Shown here: piece by piece, positions 32,501 to 42,789 of the stretch
Numbering within the stretch: the first letter of the stretch is position 1
How the letters are laid out: each line of letters begins with the position of its first letter
From: Macrocystis pyrifera
Taxonomy: Eukaryota; Sar; Phaeophyceae; Laminariales; Laminariaceae
Assembly (NCBI GenBank): GCA_031763025.1
Contig: JASSKH010000029.1
Span: 3,563,095 to 3,627,094 of the forward strand
Direction of reading: 5' to 3'
DNA: 64,000 nucleotides
Position numbers and translations under genes: made by a program
The notes under the pieces: generated by a model
What the model was told of the DNA's origin: nothing
Seen by the model: only the letters and a program-made list of their open reading frames with translations
The model's database searches: none

Positions 32501-34577
32501 AATATTCAAGACTGCAGAACATCAGGATAATCACTTGGTCGAGGGGCTCGGAGCGGCTGACACACAATGACTTAACGCGACCCTCCCCTACCACAACCAT
32601 GGTCCCCGTTACTATATGAGCTGTGTCTACTGAAACCTCTACTGTGTACAGTAAACGTTCTTAAACGCGGCATTTTGGTGCCAACACGTATGTTCGCGAT
32701 CGTGCCCATGCAAGGGCATCGGGCTTACCGAGCAACGAAAACTCGAGAAGGGTGATGCTGGGGTGTACACGGCTCTGTCTCTAACGTCGTCTATTTACAG
32801 GGATGAGGTGAGTCCGGCCCGCTATTCACTCTAACGGATGTGGGCACGAACGGGAAGTGTAGGCGTTCCGCTCGAGGGGTGTTCCCTTGGCGATGCAGCC
32901 CTGGCTTGGTGGTAAAATGCAGGGGTTGTAGCCCCACGGAGGCATCAATAAATTTGTAGGGTTATGGATTTGTCGACGGCGTATCTGTGTCTTATACACG
33001 CCAATACAACGAGCCGGTAGCAGCGCGTAAACGTTCACGTGTGATATATGCTGGCTTGTATGTCACCGCGTACGTCTGTTGTCGTCCCCCGCAATATACG
33101 GCCCGAACAAAATTAAACAGGTGAAGGTGAACGTAACCAACCCTTACGCCTACTTGGCGTTCCAACTGCAGCAAGAGCCGAATTCGTTCAAGATAGTCAC
33201 CGAGATCGACCCGTTCGATCCCGCAGAGATGCTTGGCAACATCGGCGGCTTTTGGGGTAAGTGTACCCTAGCTAGACGAAGTATGCTCGGTGTATTTGTT
33301 TCGTATGAGATGATCACAACGCTTGGACCGGACCAGAAAATACAGGCGTTCTACGATGGAGGTTCCCCCTACAATATCTGAGGCTCCTCACGTAAGGAGC
33401 GCTCCATACTTCAGCAGAAACCTGACTTCAGCTAAAATCAAATTGCATCCCGATGACTAATCCCATCGCCCAAGTACACAGAAACTTCATTTTTTGAAAC
33501 AACATTGTCATTCCGACGATTTCGGGTTAAGGAAACCCTTCACTCGAAAACCATAGTAGCGGAAATGTGCTACCTCTATCGTAGACGGTGTCATTAGCGT
33601 TAGAGCCGGATTGGTAACTGTTAGGGGTACTGCAGCATGTTCCGGCAGTCGTGTATATGGCCATTGGGCAAGTACGCCGTAATGAATGCAAACCAGCGAG
33701 CAGAAAACGTGTAACAAGGTCTGCTCGAGTGCTCGAGACTACTTACAGTGTACCTTGTTAGCTGACCAACTCGGTAACACACCGCTGCCGTTGAGCACGG
33801 AGTCACCTGTCACATTGTCGAGACGAAGCTGCTGCTGCTCTCGATTAATCACAGTCAGTTGCCGCGTCCTACGATAGAGGTAGAACATTTCCTCCAAACC
33901 ATTTTTTGTGGAAGACGGGGCTCCTTAACCCAACTTGGTCGGAATCCTAAACTAAATCTTGTTCGAAATTAGTTTTTCTACAGTGGGCCATGGGGTTCTT
34001 CATCGGCATGCAATTTGGTTTTTGCTGAAGAACGTTCAAGTGAGGTGCCTTAAAAAAAGAATTTGCACCTCTACTGCGGTAGCATGTGTCAGTTTTCATC
34101 ATTTCGTTTTCGACCGTGTCAAGCTATCCGCTCGCTGTTCACACTTGCCGATTTTATCGTTGTTGCATCAAACAATCGAATCAGAAGATGTGTGCACGTT
34201 GTTTCGACGCACGCTGTCCTTAACGATCCCTTCTTCCACAAACCTGTGTTCCACACAACCGCTCGCTTGACCTCGGTTGTGTGCTCCACGTAGATCTGAT
34301 CCTGATTTTGTGGCCAATATTCTTCGTAGCCGCCACTCGACAGGAGCCTCACCTGAAGCCCCGCAAATTTAGGAAGCCGGCAGGGAAGATTTCGGAGAAG
34401 CTCAGCCATGCCGGAAGAGCGATCAGCCTTCCGAGACCGCTGAAACTAAAAAAGTCAACAGGTGGCGAGACAGGGGAAACCATCGGAGTCGAAGAGCCGC
34501 AAACTGAGCGACCGTACTGGGAACCTCCGTCGCCGGCGGTCGACGCTCGTGCTCGACGCCTGGCGACTGGTGTCTAA
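26600..34577 (+). CDS. spliced host gene: C-terminal part of a membrane protein ending in a GNIGGFW transmembrane segment
   Basis: Six exons join in consistent phase: 26,838-27,004, 27,447-27,542, 27,883-27,959, 32,115-32,229, 33,121-33,256 and 34,294-34,577 (TAA stop). Every donor is GT and every acceptor AG. The product has a Cys-containing, probably extracellular region (TWVCLYDTFGCDAQDLEEEC, NGWCIEFKTSEVEVFLGEE, EWVYIFLHDPKTDV, NPYAYLAFQLQQEPNSF), then a membrane segment EMLGNIGGFWDLILILWPIF, then a basic, proline-rich tail of about 80 residues. A further upstream exon ending near 26,732 (ENLLELFLLLADILNHG) fits by phase but is less sure, and the start codon is not found. The layout, with an extracellular domain and a last membrane helix after a conserved Gly-Gly, loosely recalls two-helix channels such as DEG/ENaC. 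That is only an idea. The introns are 442, 340, 4,155, 891 and 1,037 bp. It may be a stramenopile-specific family. Confidence 0.75.
28545..28925 (+). CDS. two-exon coding segment inside the long intron of the 26.8-34.6 kb gene
   Basis: Exon 28,545-28,668 (MIVAVLHGEALAEVVVKLAS, DVDGDSVLSGPSLKASF) ends in phase 2 at GTGAGT. Exon 28,736-28,925 starts after CTAAAG, restores the frame and reads SDTCQTSPLLGAAVMMQTIP, SDGTVVEEVNLEVAAQKTK and a stop. The intron would be 67 bp, similar to the 70 bp intron at 47.0 kb. It could be a nested gene, a decayed duplicate or skipped exons of the host gene. A long minus frame overlaps it, so the strand is not settled. Confidence 0.4.
28605..29354 (-). CDS. 249-codon ORF, longest in the window, unrecognised
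   Basis: Open from an ATG at 29,352-29,354 to a stop at 28,605. It begins with a basic stretch and a hydrophobic segment (GRLCMCILIAVVICSQS), so an N-terminal signal or anchor is possible. It later contains SLISSVSGIVLRELQLPV and LRRDFEIYLFDNSTITFEV. A random ORF of this length is not expected often in 64 kb, but it overlaps, on the other strand, two plus exons that join in phase. Only one of the two readings is likely to be real. Confidence 0.3.
   Translation of the reverse strand: MTRKQKSTKRMRNAFPLLKKGRLCMCILIAVVICSQSTKPGHRVQHFYARMTLMMKSYFLAPKDSLGSMHRTNNQHDNSVVIGQRLGTAPTATSAIVDCSTTPAVHTSTWTTYTADTMASTITLISLISSVSGIVLRELQLPVLQFPAALLYIASRCYHQLCFLRRDFEIYLFDNSTITFEVRNRLHHYSSTEQRARLTSIATFRTPLAPLYVQVIYTQAAYPHSNILTKEMKPSAKGQKVHCHRLRLH
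29340..29935 (+). repeat. degenerate minisatellite with GAAACCGG / GCGTGAGAGCGT motifs
   Basis: Words of the type GCGTGAAAGCGT, GTGAAACCGG, GCGTGTGATAGC and GCGTGAGAGCGTGAAAC recur about every 45-60 bp, with much decay. Minus-strand frames through it show repeating TRLFLVSHSF-like text, which explains the long ORFs there. A related array in opposite orientation lies at 50,455-50,780. Confidence 0.5.
29936..32114. other. rest of the 4.2 kb intron; weak coding-like frames
   Basis: It contains a plus frame at 31,118-31,295 (DLGDKVKKAPFRARNPSL, DDTAWRIEQDKTPPRRSR) and a plus ORF of 144 codons at 30,624-31,058, neither with known family. A C-run of about 15 lies near 31,656. These may be remains of other genes or elements inside the intron. 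Confidence 0.35.
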
Positions 34578-36020
34578 GGTTGGAGGCGCCGCCCCTGGGT
34601 GGTGTTGTCGCCTAAAGTATCTACGTCGTGTGATAATCACTGCTGATCGCTATGATCGTGCTATATAGCAAGCTCATTGTAGGAAGGACCGAGAGGAGTT
34701 GGCGACATGGATGTGTCGCTTGGTGTGCGTGATATAGCAAAGCCCAGCAGCGGCGACGGCCGACATGGGTGTAGCCTCACGCCTGCTGATTGGCCTCTTA
34801 CTGCTCCCATTCTCGTGGGTCGTAAGATACCTGATCACAGCAAGGTATCTCCCTCGTCCTCGCCACAATAGCAGTACATGTCATCACCTGCTGGACATCA
34901 GGGCGAGTGGGTTAGGTGCCCGGAGACGAGTAAAGCACAGAGGCCGGGAATTCGAGGTACCATCGTAGGGTAGAAGAGTATACGTTCTTGTGGCACTCGA
35001 CATAGAGTGCTGTAGGTACACGCTACATGAAACGGGAATACGAGCAGGATATCATTCTTTTAGTTCGAGGGAATAGCATCAGTTGGACACCTGCAGACCC
35101 AACCAGTTCACCCATTATTGCTGACGCGAAAATGAGAAAGAAGGCTCGGGTCCTCTTCAGTGTCCAACGAATATAATTCAGCATTACCGACGCGAACGTT
35201 CGTTCGTGACGTCGGTGAGCCCGCGTGCTAGTAGATCTTGGCCGGATTTGCATGATCTGCACACGTGAACATTCTAGGGTGTGCCTTGTGCACCAGCGCT
35301 GTCTCTGTACATAAGTGCCAGTAAGCTATTAAAGCTTGGCCGTGTTGCGTACATGATATACAGGAAGTTCTTATGTCCACATACACCTTGGGCGCGAACG
35401 CTTCTTCTCTGAGAGCCAGGCACGCAAGGCGGTGGAACCTAAAAAATGGGGTAGGGTTGTGTTTCTGATTATTGTAACGCCGGGTGAACCGGTCGAATAG
35501 CTTCGTTGTCCATGCCACCACAGCTGCATCAAACGCTACTGGTATGTGTGATAGTGCTCCCTGCGCACCGCTTGTGTTTATTCTTTGATATTGTGTTATT
35601 AATACCATTTATTCGGCGAAGTGACAGAAGCCATACGTACACGGACCGTCTTCACGCCATGAAAACAAAAAAAAACACCTACGAGTAGACCTGGTATCGT
35701 CTCTGTCTGGTCCGTATCTTCTGAGCGAAGTGCTGGCAAATAGCATCGTGGCGTGACGTGCTAGCCCGTAGGCGCGGCCTCGAACCGCCGTCAGGCGTTC
35801 TCGTGAGCTTCGTTCAGAAAATGCATACACATTCAAAACATGTTGAAATTTGGCTTTCTTGGGCCCTCACCGAAAAACACGCAAGGCAAACCTGAAAAAC
35901 CTAGTGCGTTGCGTCGGTTATGTACGCTACGAGGGCGCAAGCAGTACAAAATTCCTAGGTCATCTTGGCTCAATGTTCCTTGATTGTTGCTGGTGGATCA
36001 ACCCCCTACGGACCCCGCGT
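34578..36020. other. no clear gene
   Basis: Frames on both strands are short and unsupported. A promoter for the next unit cannot be recognised. Confidence 0.35.
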
Positions 36021-36473
36021 TTACTGTTGTAACATCGCGTCGTACGTTAATTCGTATATAGTTTGGGATCAATGAGGCCTCCTGCTGCGACCAGCCGGAG
36101 ACTCTCACCCAGGGTTACTACTCTCGCGTTGGTTGTCTGGCAATCAACGCGGCACATCGTCGCAGAGAATAGGTACCCCGGTAAAATAAACACTAACAAA
36201 ACTGATGTCGTTGTCGACGGTACACCCCGCCACCAACGATGGGCGGTCGGGATGGTCTGTTTTTTTCCTAGCCTCTTTCTACTTTGTCGTGCTGTTGTAG
36301 AGCTGCGATATCGCTCACGGAGTGATACTCAATCACTGTCTCCCCATACAACAAGGAGGCTTTCCCGAAAAGGGATCCACCCTGCTGGCGTCCCCTCTTT
36401 TCTGGTCCAGATTACTGTTGTAACATCGCGTCGTACGTTAATTCGTATATAGTTTGGGATCAATGAGGCCTCT
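36021..36473 (+). repeat. pair of identical 62 bp direct repeats bracketing a small ORF
   Basis: The sequence from TTACTGTTGTAACATCGCG to ATCAATGAGGCCTC occurs at 36,021-36,082 and again, without a mismatch, at 36,412-36,473. The interval of about 330 bp is not repeated. The repeats could be ends of a very small element, a recent local duplication or products of gene conversion. Confidence 0.8.
36072..36452 (+). CDS. 126-codon ORF between the 62 bp repeats
   Basis: The ATG at 36,072 lies inside the first repeat, and the last codons plus the stop lie inside the second. It reads SPRVTTLALVVWQSTRHIVA and, in the middle, a hydrophobic AVGMVCFFPSLFLLCRAVV, then a basic tail. One membrane segment is likely if it is expressed. 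No family was recognised, and the link with the repeats may be chance. Confidence 0.3.
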   Translation: MRPPAATSRRLSPRVTTLALVVWQSTRHIVAENRYPGKINTNKTDVVVDGTPRHQRWAVGMVCFFPSLFLLCRAVVELRYRSRSDTQSLSPHTTRRLSRKGIHPAGVPSFLVQITVVTSRRTLIRI

Positions 36474-36906
36474 CTCTGCTGCGGCATGAGATCACACCCA
36501 TACTTGTTGACCCTTCTCTTATCTCAATGTCGTCGCTCGTTTGATGCGTATCTTTTTTGCGGGTGCCTTCTATTCCTTATTGTCCCCAAACTTGTAGCCT
36601 AGTTGATTAGGGGTTCTGCTACCGTTGGTTGTCCCGTGGGAACGTCGAGTACGATTTTCCAGATCCCTCCGACAGTGATACGCGCTGAGGTATGCGACCG
36701 CGGTGTGATACACCCGGAACGCGTTTACCTGGTTGTCGGCAGGCAGTGTTGTAGCGTGTCTCCGTGCGGTTCTTCCGGAACTAACCTACGCTTATGTCGT
36801 GCTTGAGGGGCGACAAAGGCGGAGCGTTTATGTAGGTAGTCTCCCACACTATATTTTCTCAGATACCGCAGCCCGCCCCCCACCGTAGTTACCATACGCT
36901 TTCGAC

Positions 36907-37215
36907 TTGAAGAAGCACGCATTACGTCTGCCACAGTCGGCATGTTTTCTACGTTTCGCTTGGTCCTTGCCCCCTCATCCCATTTGTTCCTCGACTTTCA
37001 GATTTGGGGAAAATGGGAACGAGAAACCTACTTCTCGGTGCCTCCGTGATAGGGTCACGAGCCATACGCTGGCAGATCCTACCACGCTTGATACGGCACG
37101 ATGTACAATTATGTTTGCTATAGCCAGCAATTACAGGCACCTTAGATACGGTGCACCACTCACTACCGTGGGTTGCGATGTACTTGACGCTAACGTAGGT
37201 TCGATGCGACTGTGA
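36907..37215 (+). CDS. candidate coding segment, two competing frames
   Basis: After an acceptor-like site (CCTCGACTTTCAG, about 37,002) two plus frames look coding. One reads LGKMGTRNLLLGASVIGSRA, the other reads NEKPTSRCLRDRVTSHTLAD and MFAIASNYRHLRYGAPL up to a stop at 37,215. No family was recognised. A frame shift or an unseen splice may explain the pair. Confidence 0.3.
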   Translation: MKKHALRLPQSACFLRFAWSLPPHPICSSTFRFGENGNEKPTSRCLRDRVTSHTLADPTTLDTARCTIMFAIASNYRHLRYGAPLTTVGCDVLDANVGSMRL

Positions 37216-38122
37216 CCAGACGCACCCGCCGAGAGACATGGCGGACGTAAGGGCAATCAATTGCAACGACACTTCGGATTGACGGTCTATGAATATCAGT
37301 AGTATGATATGTATACATATATTTATATTCCGTACGGTTTCTACCACGCGAGTACAGACTCCGCGTTTACTCATGGTATGTAAGAGGTAGCGTCATTCCT
37401 CGCCTGAGGAACGCTGTGCCTCATTCAACAACCGACTTAAACAAGTACTGGAAGCGACGCCCGGCACACACCTGAATTGGGCTTGCAAGTAAATGTTATG
37501 CGATGCACACACTGTACGTTGGTAGGAGGCAAATATGCTCGCTGTTGGTTATCTTCGGACGACACCTGTCGTATCGTGCGTCTGTTCAAACAAGCTCAGG
37601 CGCCATGCAGTACCACATTTTAGCCAAGTGCACGCGGCCGTACGTAGCATGCATAGATATAACGCGTACATGTTCTCTAGTCGTGCTCACGTGGCAGATA
37701 TGAATTGGACGTACACCCTTATTCGCTATAGTATAGCTCCATGTTACTGGGTGTTGACAAGAATGTCGACAAATTTCCCTTGGATGTGGAAATGAACTAC
37801 GCACGAGTGCTGGCGCTAAATAAAATTTTATGCAGGGCCTAAATAGGTTTTTGTCGCAGGGCCTAAACTACATACTACGCGATGCCTACCTATTATTTTT
37901 GCGCAGTGCCAGAAGTCCAACTCCATCACAATAAAAATTTAGTTCTTACATTGTTGGTGTATTTCACTCGCCTTTCCCGACAGCATGCTCTGATACACTC
38001 AAAATACCCACGTATGTATGCACTACGTATAGCGGGTATGGACCTACCGCGGCCCACCATGAGAAGAACACTGCTTTGAGACTATTTCGTAATCTTCCCT
38101 GAGCGCCACCAGACACGCCAAG

Positions 38123-38365
38123 ATGTACAAGACCACTCTTGCTTCTATTCCCTGCGTAGAACAGTTGGGATTGTGGGCATTGCTTATTTTTCTGCTCCTC
38201 ATATGTTGGGGTATGAATACTTCGACGTGCTCCGTACCCTGCGCAGTAATAGTGGCCGTGGTCACTGTAGTCCCGCCGCCAAGTGTTTGCCTTTTTATAT
38301 ATAGGGTAAAAAACAAGACTCCGAGGCTGACTTCCTTCCGATTATGTCAAATACCACGTACATGA
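38123..38365 (+). CDS. small ORF with two membrane segments
   Basis: The ATG at 38,123 (MYKTTLASIPCVEQLG) is followed by WALLIFLLLICWGM and CAVIVAVVTVVPPPSVCLFI. An alternative exon begins after TTTATATATAG at about 38,308 and reads KKQDSEADFLPIMSNTTY, and a further frame, reading HSGYKIVANETIYNEH, runs to a possible donor at about 38,483. Several frames in a row look coding, which suggests either short exons or a decayed gene. No family was recognised. Confidence 0.3.
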   Translation: MYKTTLASIPCVEQLGLWALLIFLLLICWGMNTSTCSVPCAVIVAVVTVVPPPSVCLFIYRVKNKTPRLTSFRLCQIPRT

Positions 38366-38726
38366 TACGCGGGGGTAATAACGAGCTGTACAGATCATTC
38401 CGGCTACAAAATTGTTGCTAACGAAACAATATACAACGAGCACACCCTGGCGTATAAGCCTACTGTAGCCGGAGTTGACAGGTGAAGTAGTTGAATGCCA
38501 CGTCATCTCGTCTCAGGTATGCGATCAAGTGGACATGACCCCTCTCATACTGTCGATCGACGCTGGTGCATAAAAACTGTTTGAAATCATAGAGCCACGA
38601 AACTTCAGTCGGTGCATCACACAAACACGCCCACGTACCACTATCACTTCTTCGAAGGGGTCAGTGAGGTATAAATTGGGTCCATGTTCGATTGGGTGAG
38701 TGCCTTTAGTAATACTTGAGCACGAG

Positions 38727-38990
38727 ATGAGCACGATAAAAAGAGCCTGCATGTTTCCGGTTCAAGCCGTCTATCGCTCCGGACACGCTGCTTTCGATAA
38801 AGGCATATCAAGTGTAGTGGCCTATAATCTAAAGAACATTTGCCTCGAGTTTTATGGCGGCCAAGCAAAGTCAACCGTTGTTTACGGACGTCCGCTGTCG
38901 ATGTGTGAGATGCGAAAACACGAACACCTTTTACTTCGAGTAACAGTTCGCAGAGCACCAATGACGATATCGTCGACGGGTGCAGTCTAG
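38727..38990 (+). CDS. candidate terminal exon, unrecognised
   Basis: Open from an ATG at 38,727 to TAG at 38,988-38,990, with coding-like codons: KRACMFPVQAVYRSGHAAFD, SSVVAYNLKNICLEFYGG and MRKHEHLLLRVTVRRAP. An acceptor-like CCTTTAG lies just upstream (38,709). A minus ORF overlaps it but reads less like protein. It may belong with the coding stretches at 38.1-38.5 kb. Confidence 0.35.
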   Translation: MSTIKRACMFPVQAVYRSGHAAFDKGISSVVAYNLKNICLEFYGGQAKSTVVYGRPLSMCEMRKHEHLLLRVTVRRAPMTISSTGAV

Positions 38991-40919
38991 AACGACGATA
39001 ACATTGACGGGTGCTGCTTCAAATACCAGTACAATCGGTGGCTGTTGTCTCCCTGGTTGACACCATTAAAAAATGCTGAGGGTTTCGTCGGGTGTTGTCG
39101 CAGACAGGATCGGACAGTAGTTTCAGTATCACATCCTGGCAACGTCCACATTGACTGCAAAAACAATAGCGGTTCTTCTATGCACACCTCCTGAATTGCT
39201 GTACCCCAGTGCCGGATACAAGCAAACCCGCACTCTATCTCTCAAGATTGAATCGCTGACACCATTGATGAGTGGCTTTGAGGTGCTTTCGGCGGCTGAA
39301 ATGTATTGTGGGTGCTCCAGGTGCCGCCTCAGGCATAATCGTGAAAAGGTCGAAATTGTCGCATCTCAAAACCCAACACTTTGACTACTACTGTCAGAAA
39401 AAATGCTGCGCTGGTACACGCGCATCCTTTAGTGAGTGCGAACCAAGACAGAGGAGAACAACCAATTAACGAAGCTGATATACCTCAGGGGTACGTACCA
39501 CTGGGGCGCTCGAGGGCACCTTTGTGGTTTAGATACTGCAGGTGTTTGAAAAAACAAATGTCGGCATTGACGTCATCGCATCCTGGTAAGGTTGACCTTG
39601 ACTGCCGTACAACACAGTCCGGTACTTGTAAGCGCGCCTCTTTCTTATAGTGCGAAATGGAAACAAAAACGCACAAAACTCTTAAATCGTAGCTGGTGCA
39701 GTCGATGGGTACCGTTGGGGTGCTTTAGAGGGTGTTCTGGGTGGTGAATGTGTTGATGTCCCCAACCTACGAACAGCTGCGAGAACACCTGGGGTGACCA
39801 CAGAGCTCGGTGCTACTTACCACCTGGCGAATTCTCTTGCTATATCCAAATAACTGTGTTAGCTCTCGGAAACAATAAATATTAAAACCAGCATCTACCT
39901 GGAAGTGCAGCGAGCCTCTCTACGCGGTACAATATGCTGATAAATGAAACACTTTCAAGCAGTACGGTAGTCTCTTTGCGTGGCAGTTTCAGGGCATTTA
40001 CCGTGATTCTCCAGGCTGGACTTTATCCCTACAGCACACCGTAATATTATACTGCTGCTGCTGTGGTACCTCATACGATCACCGGGTTTCGTCTGCCCGA
40101 ATTCTCACCCTCGACTATATACCTCCGGCTATATGTAGCATCATTGGAAAGCTGGAGTCTTCACCTTTCAGTAGGTGCTACCCACGCGTTTGGCGTGTCT
40201 GTGTGTGTCTGTGTGGCCTCGAATAAATATTTTAAGTAGTTACTAAATTTTTGAACATTTTTATAGCAGTGTTTTTCAGGCGCCAGCTACCAGAAACCTC
40301 TCTCTGCTCTACCATACCCCTTAAATACAAGTGAGTGTGCCTACAATCGTACTACGCATCATACGATGTAGCATACACCAGTTACTTTCTCTACCAGTAT
40401 ACTACAGCGTAGGATTACAATCAGCCGGCGTATGTATATGCACGGGCGAAGCTGTGTTAGGCTGATGGGCTGTGTCTACCTCCCTCACAGAAGCACTGCG
40501 CCAGGGCTGTGCCGTCCCCGTGTCGGCGTTGCTGTAAGTTGACCCCTCAACTCGCAACAGGTGGCCTCGCGCTTTTGTCGGACATCGTGTAAACCCTAGT
40601 TCTGCGTTGCTAATGCCAAGGCCAAGCAGTCGACGTGCAAAGTATGGCAGGTGATGTGTTTTTGTGGTATGGTAGGTGTTGAGTGTTGGCCGGCGTTGTT
40701 GTTTACTTACAAAGCCTCGTACCTCCTAACGCATTGTTAGCAGGGGTCAATTATCTCTCCTTTCGTAGAACATTCGAGGAAGATTTGTTCGCGTGTTGTC
40801 GCGCAGATGAACGTTTTACGTCGTAGAAGCAGCCATTCGAATCATTGTCAATCTTTTTTGTCCGAAAACTGGGAAAAACTCCTTGGATCCTGAATCATCC
40901 CAGTCTACCCTAAATACGT
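38991..40919. other. no clear gene
   Basis: Short plus frames at 39,150-39,650 are possible but unsupported. 39,700-40,900 shows nothing beyond short CTG/TGT words (near 40,195-40,212). Confidence 0.35.
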
Positions 40920-41790
40920 AACGCGGGTCAGGTCAAATCTCACGGGTCGGTTCGTGTCGGGCAGGGTCAGCTGACCCGACCCGACCCGCGATATTTACAA
41001 AGTTGTTGACCCGACGAGACCCGACCCGTGAAATTTGAGAACCTCCTGACCCGACGCGACCCGACCCGCCAGATTTCAAAACCTCCTGACCCGACTCAAC
41101 CCGACCCGACACTTAAGGATTGACCCGTGAGACACGGGTTTCATGCGGGTCGGGTCACCTTGACCAGCGAGACCATTTGGCTTGACCCGCAGGTTCGACC
41201 TGTGGATCCAGCCCGTGCGTCGACACTTCAAAAACAATTTAGTACTCATTTTTGCGCCCAGCAGTGATTTGTGACCTGGCTGCAGTGGTAATGGATGGAT
41301 CCGGCCATGCGTATGAGGATTTGGCGGCGTTTAAATGTAAGAGTAAGATGCCAAAGGAGTATTATTGAGTATTTGTACGAGAGAAGTCTTTGGGTAAGAA
41401 AGCAGGAAGTGTTTCACGTGTCGGATCCGCGGGCCGGATGCGCGGGTCCGACCCGCGGGTCTGCAGAAAACAACTCGCCGGTCACGCTGACCCGACCCGC
41501 GAGTGAGCCGTTTCTCTCGGGTCATGACGTGACCCGACCCGTGAGGTTTTCATCACCTCTTAACCCGACCCGACCCGACCCGTGAGATTTGAAAAATTCT
41601 TGACCCGACCCGACCCGACTCGTGAGATTTGAAAAACTTTTGATCCGACCAGACCCGACACGCGAGATTTGAAAACCTCTTGACCCGACCCGACCCGACT
41701 CGTGAGATTATGAATACTTCCTGACCCGACCCAACCCGACCCGTGACATTTTGAACACCCCACGACCCGCGGAAAGCCCTGCTAAATATC
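40920..41790 (+). repeat. GACCC-based minisatellite, unit about 40 bp
   Basis: Two blocks (about 40,925-41,190 and 41,410-41,790) are built from TGACCCGACCCGACCCG plus a spacer such as TGAGATTTGAAAAAC. In the second block at least five units of 40-41 bp stand in a row from 41,560. A non-repeated stretch (41,200-41,400) separates the blocks. The Gly-Ser-rich minus ORFs here are products of the repeat. Confidence 0.8.
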
Positions 41791-41810
41791 GCATGTAGTC
41801 CCTCGGAAGT

Positions 41811-42247
41811 ATGTCAGCGCGTATATCATCCGCCACGCCTACACACAACTCAACAATGACCTGGAAGCAATACCTGGTGTATCGGTCCTCGCTGGGATTG
41901 CTGAGCAACACTGTTGCTCCTGCTCCTGCTCCTGCTGCCGTCGATTCGAGATGTGGTGAGTGGGAACACAACCTCTTTCCGGTGTTCCATGCATGCGTGG
42001 AAGGGTCGAAACAATCAGATGGGACGCAACATTTCTCACCTGATGTAGTGATGGTGTGAACGAAACCTTACGACAACTGATACCGCTACTGCTGTACGTA
42101 ATGGCGATTGATGTCGAGCACGGTTATCGTTTGCTGTGCGACACCACGCTTTTCTACGTACCCGCAGGAGGACTAATGACGTGATTTCAAAGCATCAACG
42201 GCGGGCCGTCGCTTTTTGGATGCTTTTTATCTTCGGGATTTTAGCGT
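41811..42247 (+). pseudogene. partial third copy (C) of the polytopic membrane protein gene
   Basis: It has two exons homologous to copy A. One ends in phase 1 at 41,955 (GATGTG then GTGAGT, as in A at 9,449 and B at 55,785). An 80 nt exon lies at 42,168-42,247 (HQRRAVAFWMLFIFGIL). The 80 nt exon has the same length and splice sites in all three copies, and the amino-acid changes from copy A are mostly conservative (V/I, K/R, L/F). The exon of copy A at 9,500-9,713 was not found between them. It is more diverged than A and B are from each other and stands outside the long duplication. It may be a fragment. Confidence 0.5.
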
Positions 42248-42269
42248 GTGAGCTACTGTTGAACCAAGC

Positions 42270-42600
42270 AGTAATGATATTACGCTTGGTGCTGATACAC
42301 ATACATGCTAGGTACGTATACCCCACGCACAACGAGCACTGAAAATGAAACTGACAATCTTCAATCTTGTATCACAGACGCCTGCAACGAGTATACACCA
42401 TGTGTAGGGGGAGGGGTTTCATGTGCAAGTCGCTACTGCTGTTGGTGCTGTTGTAATTACTGGTGTTCCCCACTGTTGAGGTCGTTGTGGAAGACAGGAT
42501 TCGTATGGTACTTCAAGGTTCCCCTTGGGAATGTCGGGGGTTGTCCCAAGTTGAAAAGGGACACGCAGGTAACACCCTTGCACCTCTGAGTTGAGTAACA
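42270..42600 (+). other. flank of copy C, no clear exon
   Basis: A frame at 42,305-42,589 is rich in Cys and has a CTGCTGTTGG-type stretch. It has no match in copies A or B. Confidence 0.3.
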
Positions 42601-42789
42601 ATGATCTCAAAATAGAAAGAGTTATGGGTTACAGTAGTTTCGTAATATTGCTAAAAGCGAAGAGTAGTAGTCTAGTCTTCGATGCTCTCGCATGTCTTGA
42701 CGTATAGGAGGCGTGGACTACCGTATTGCTCAAAGGAGACCGTAGCACTCAGAAAGAAATTGACAGTGTTTTGTATCATTCAGGTGGTT

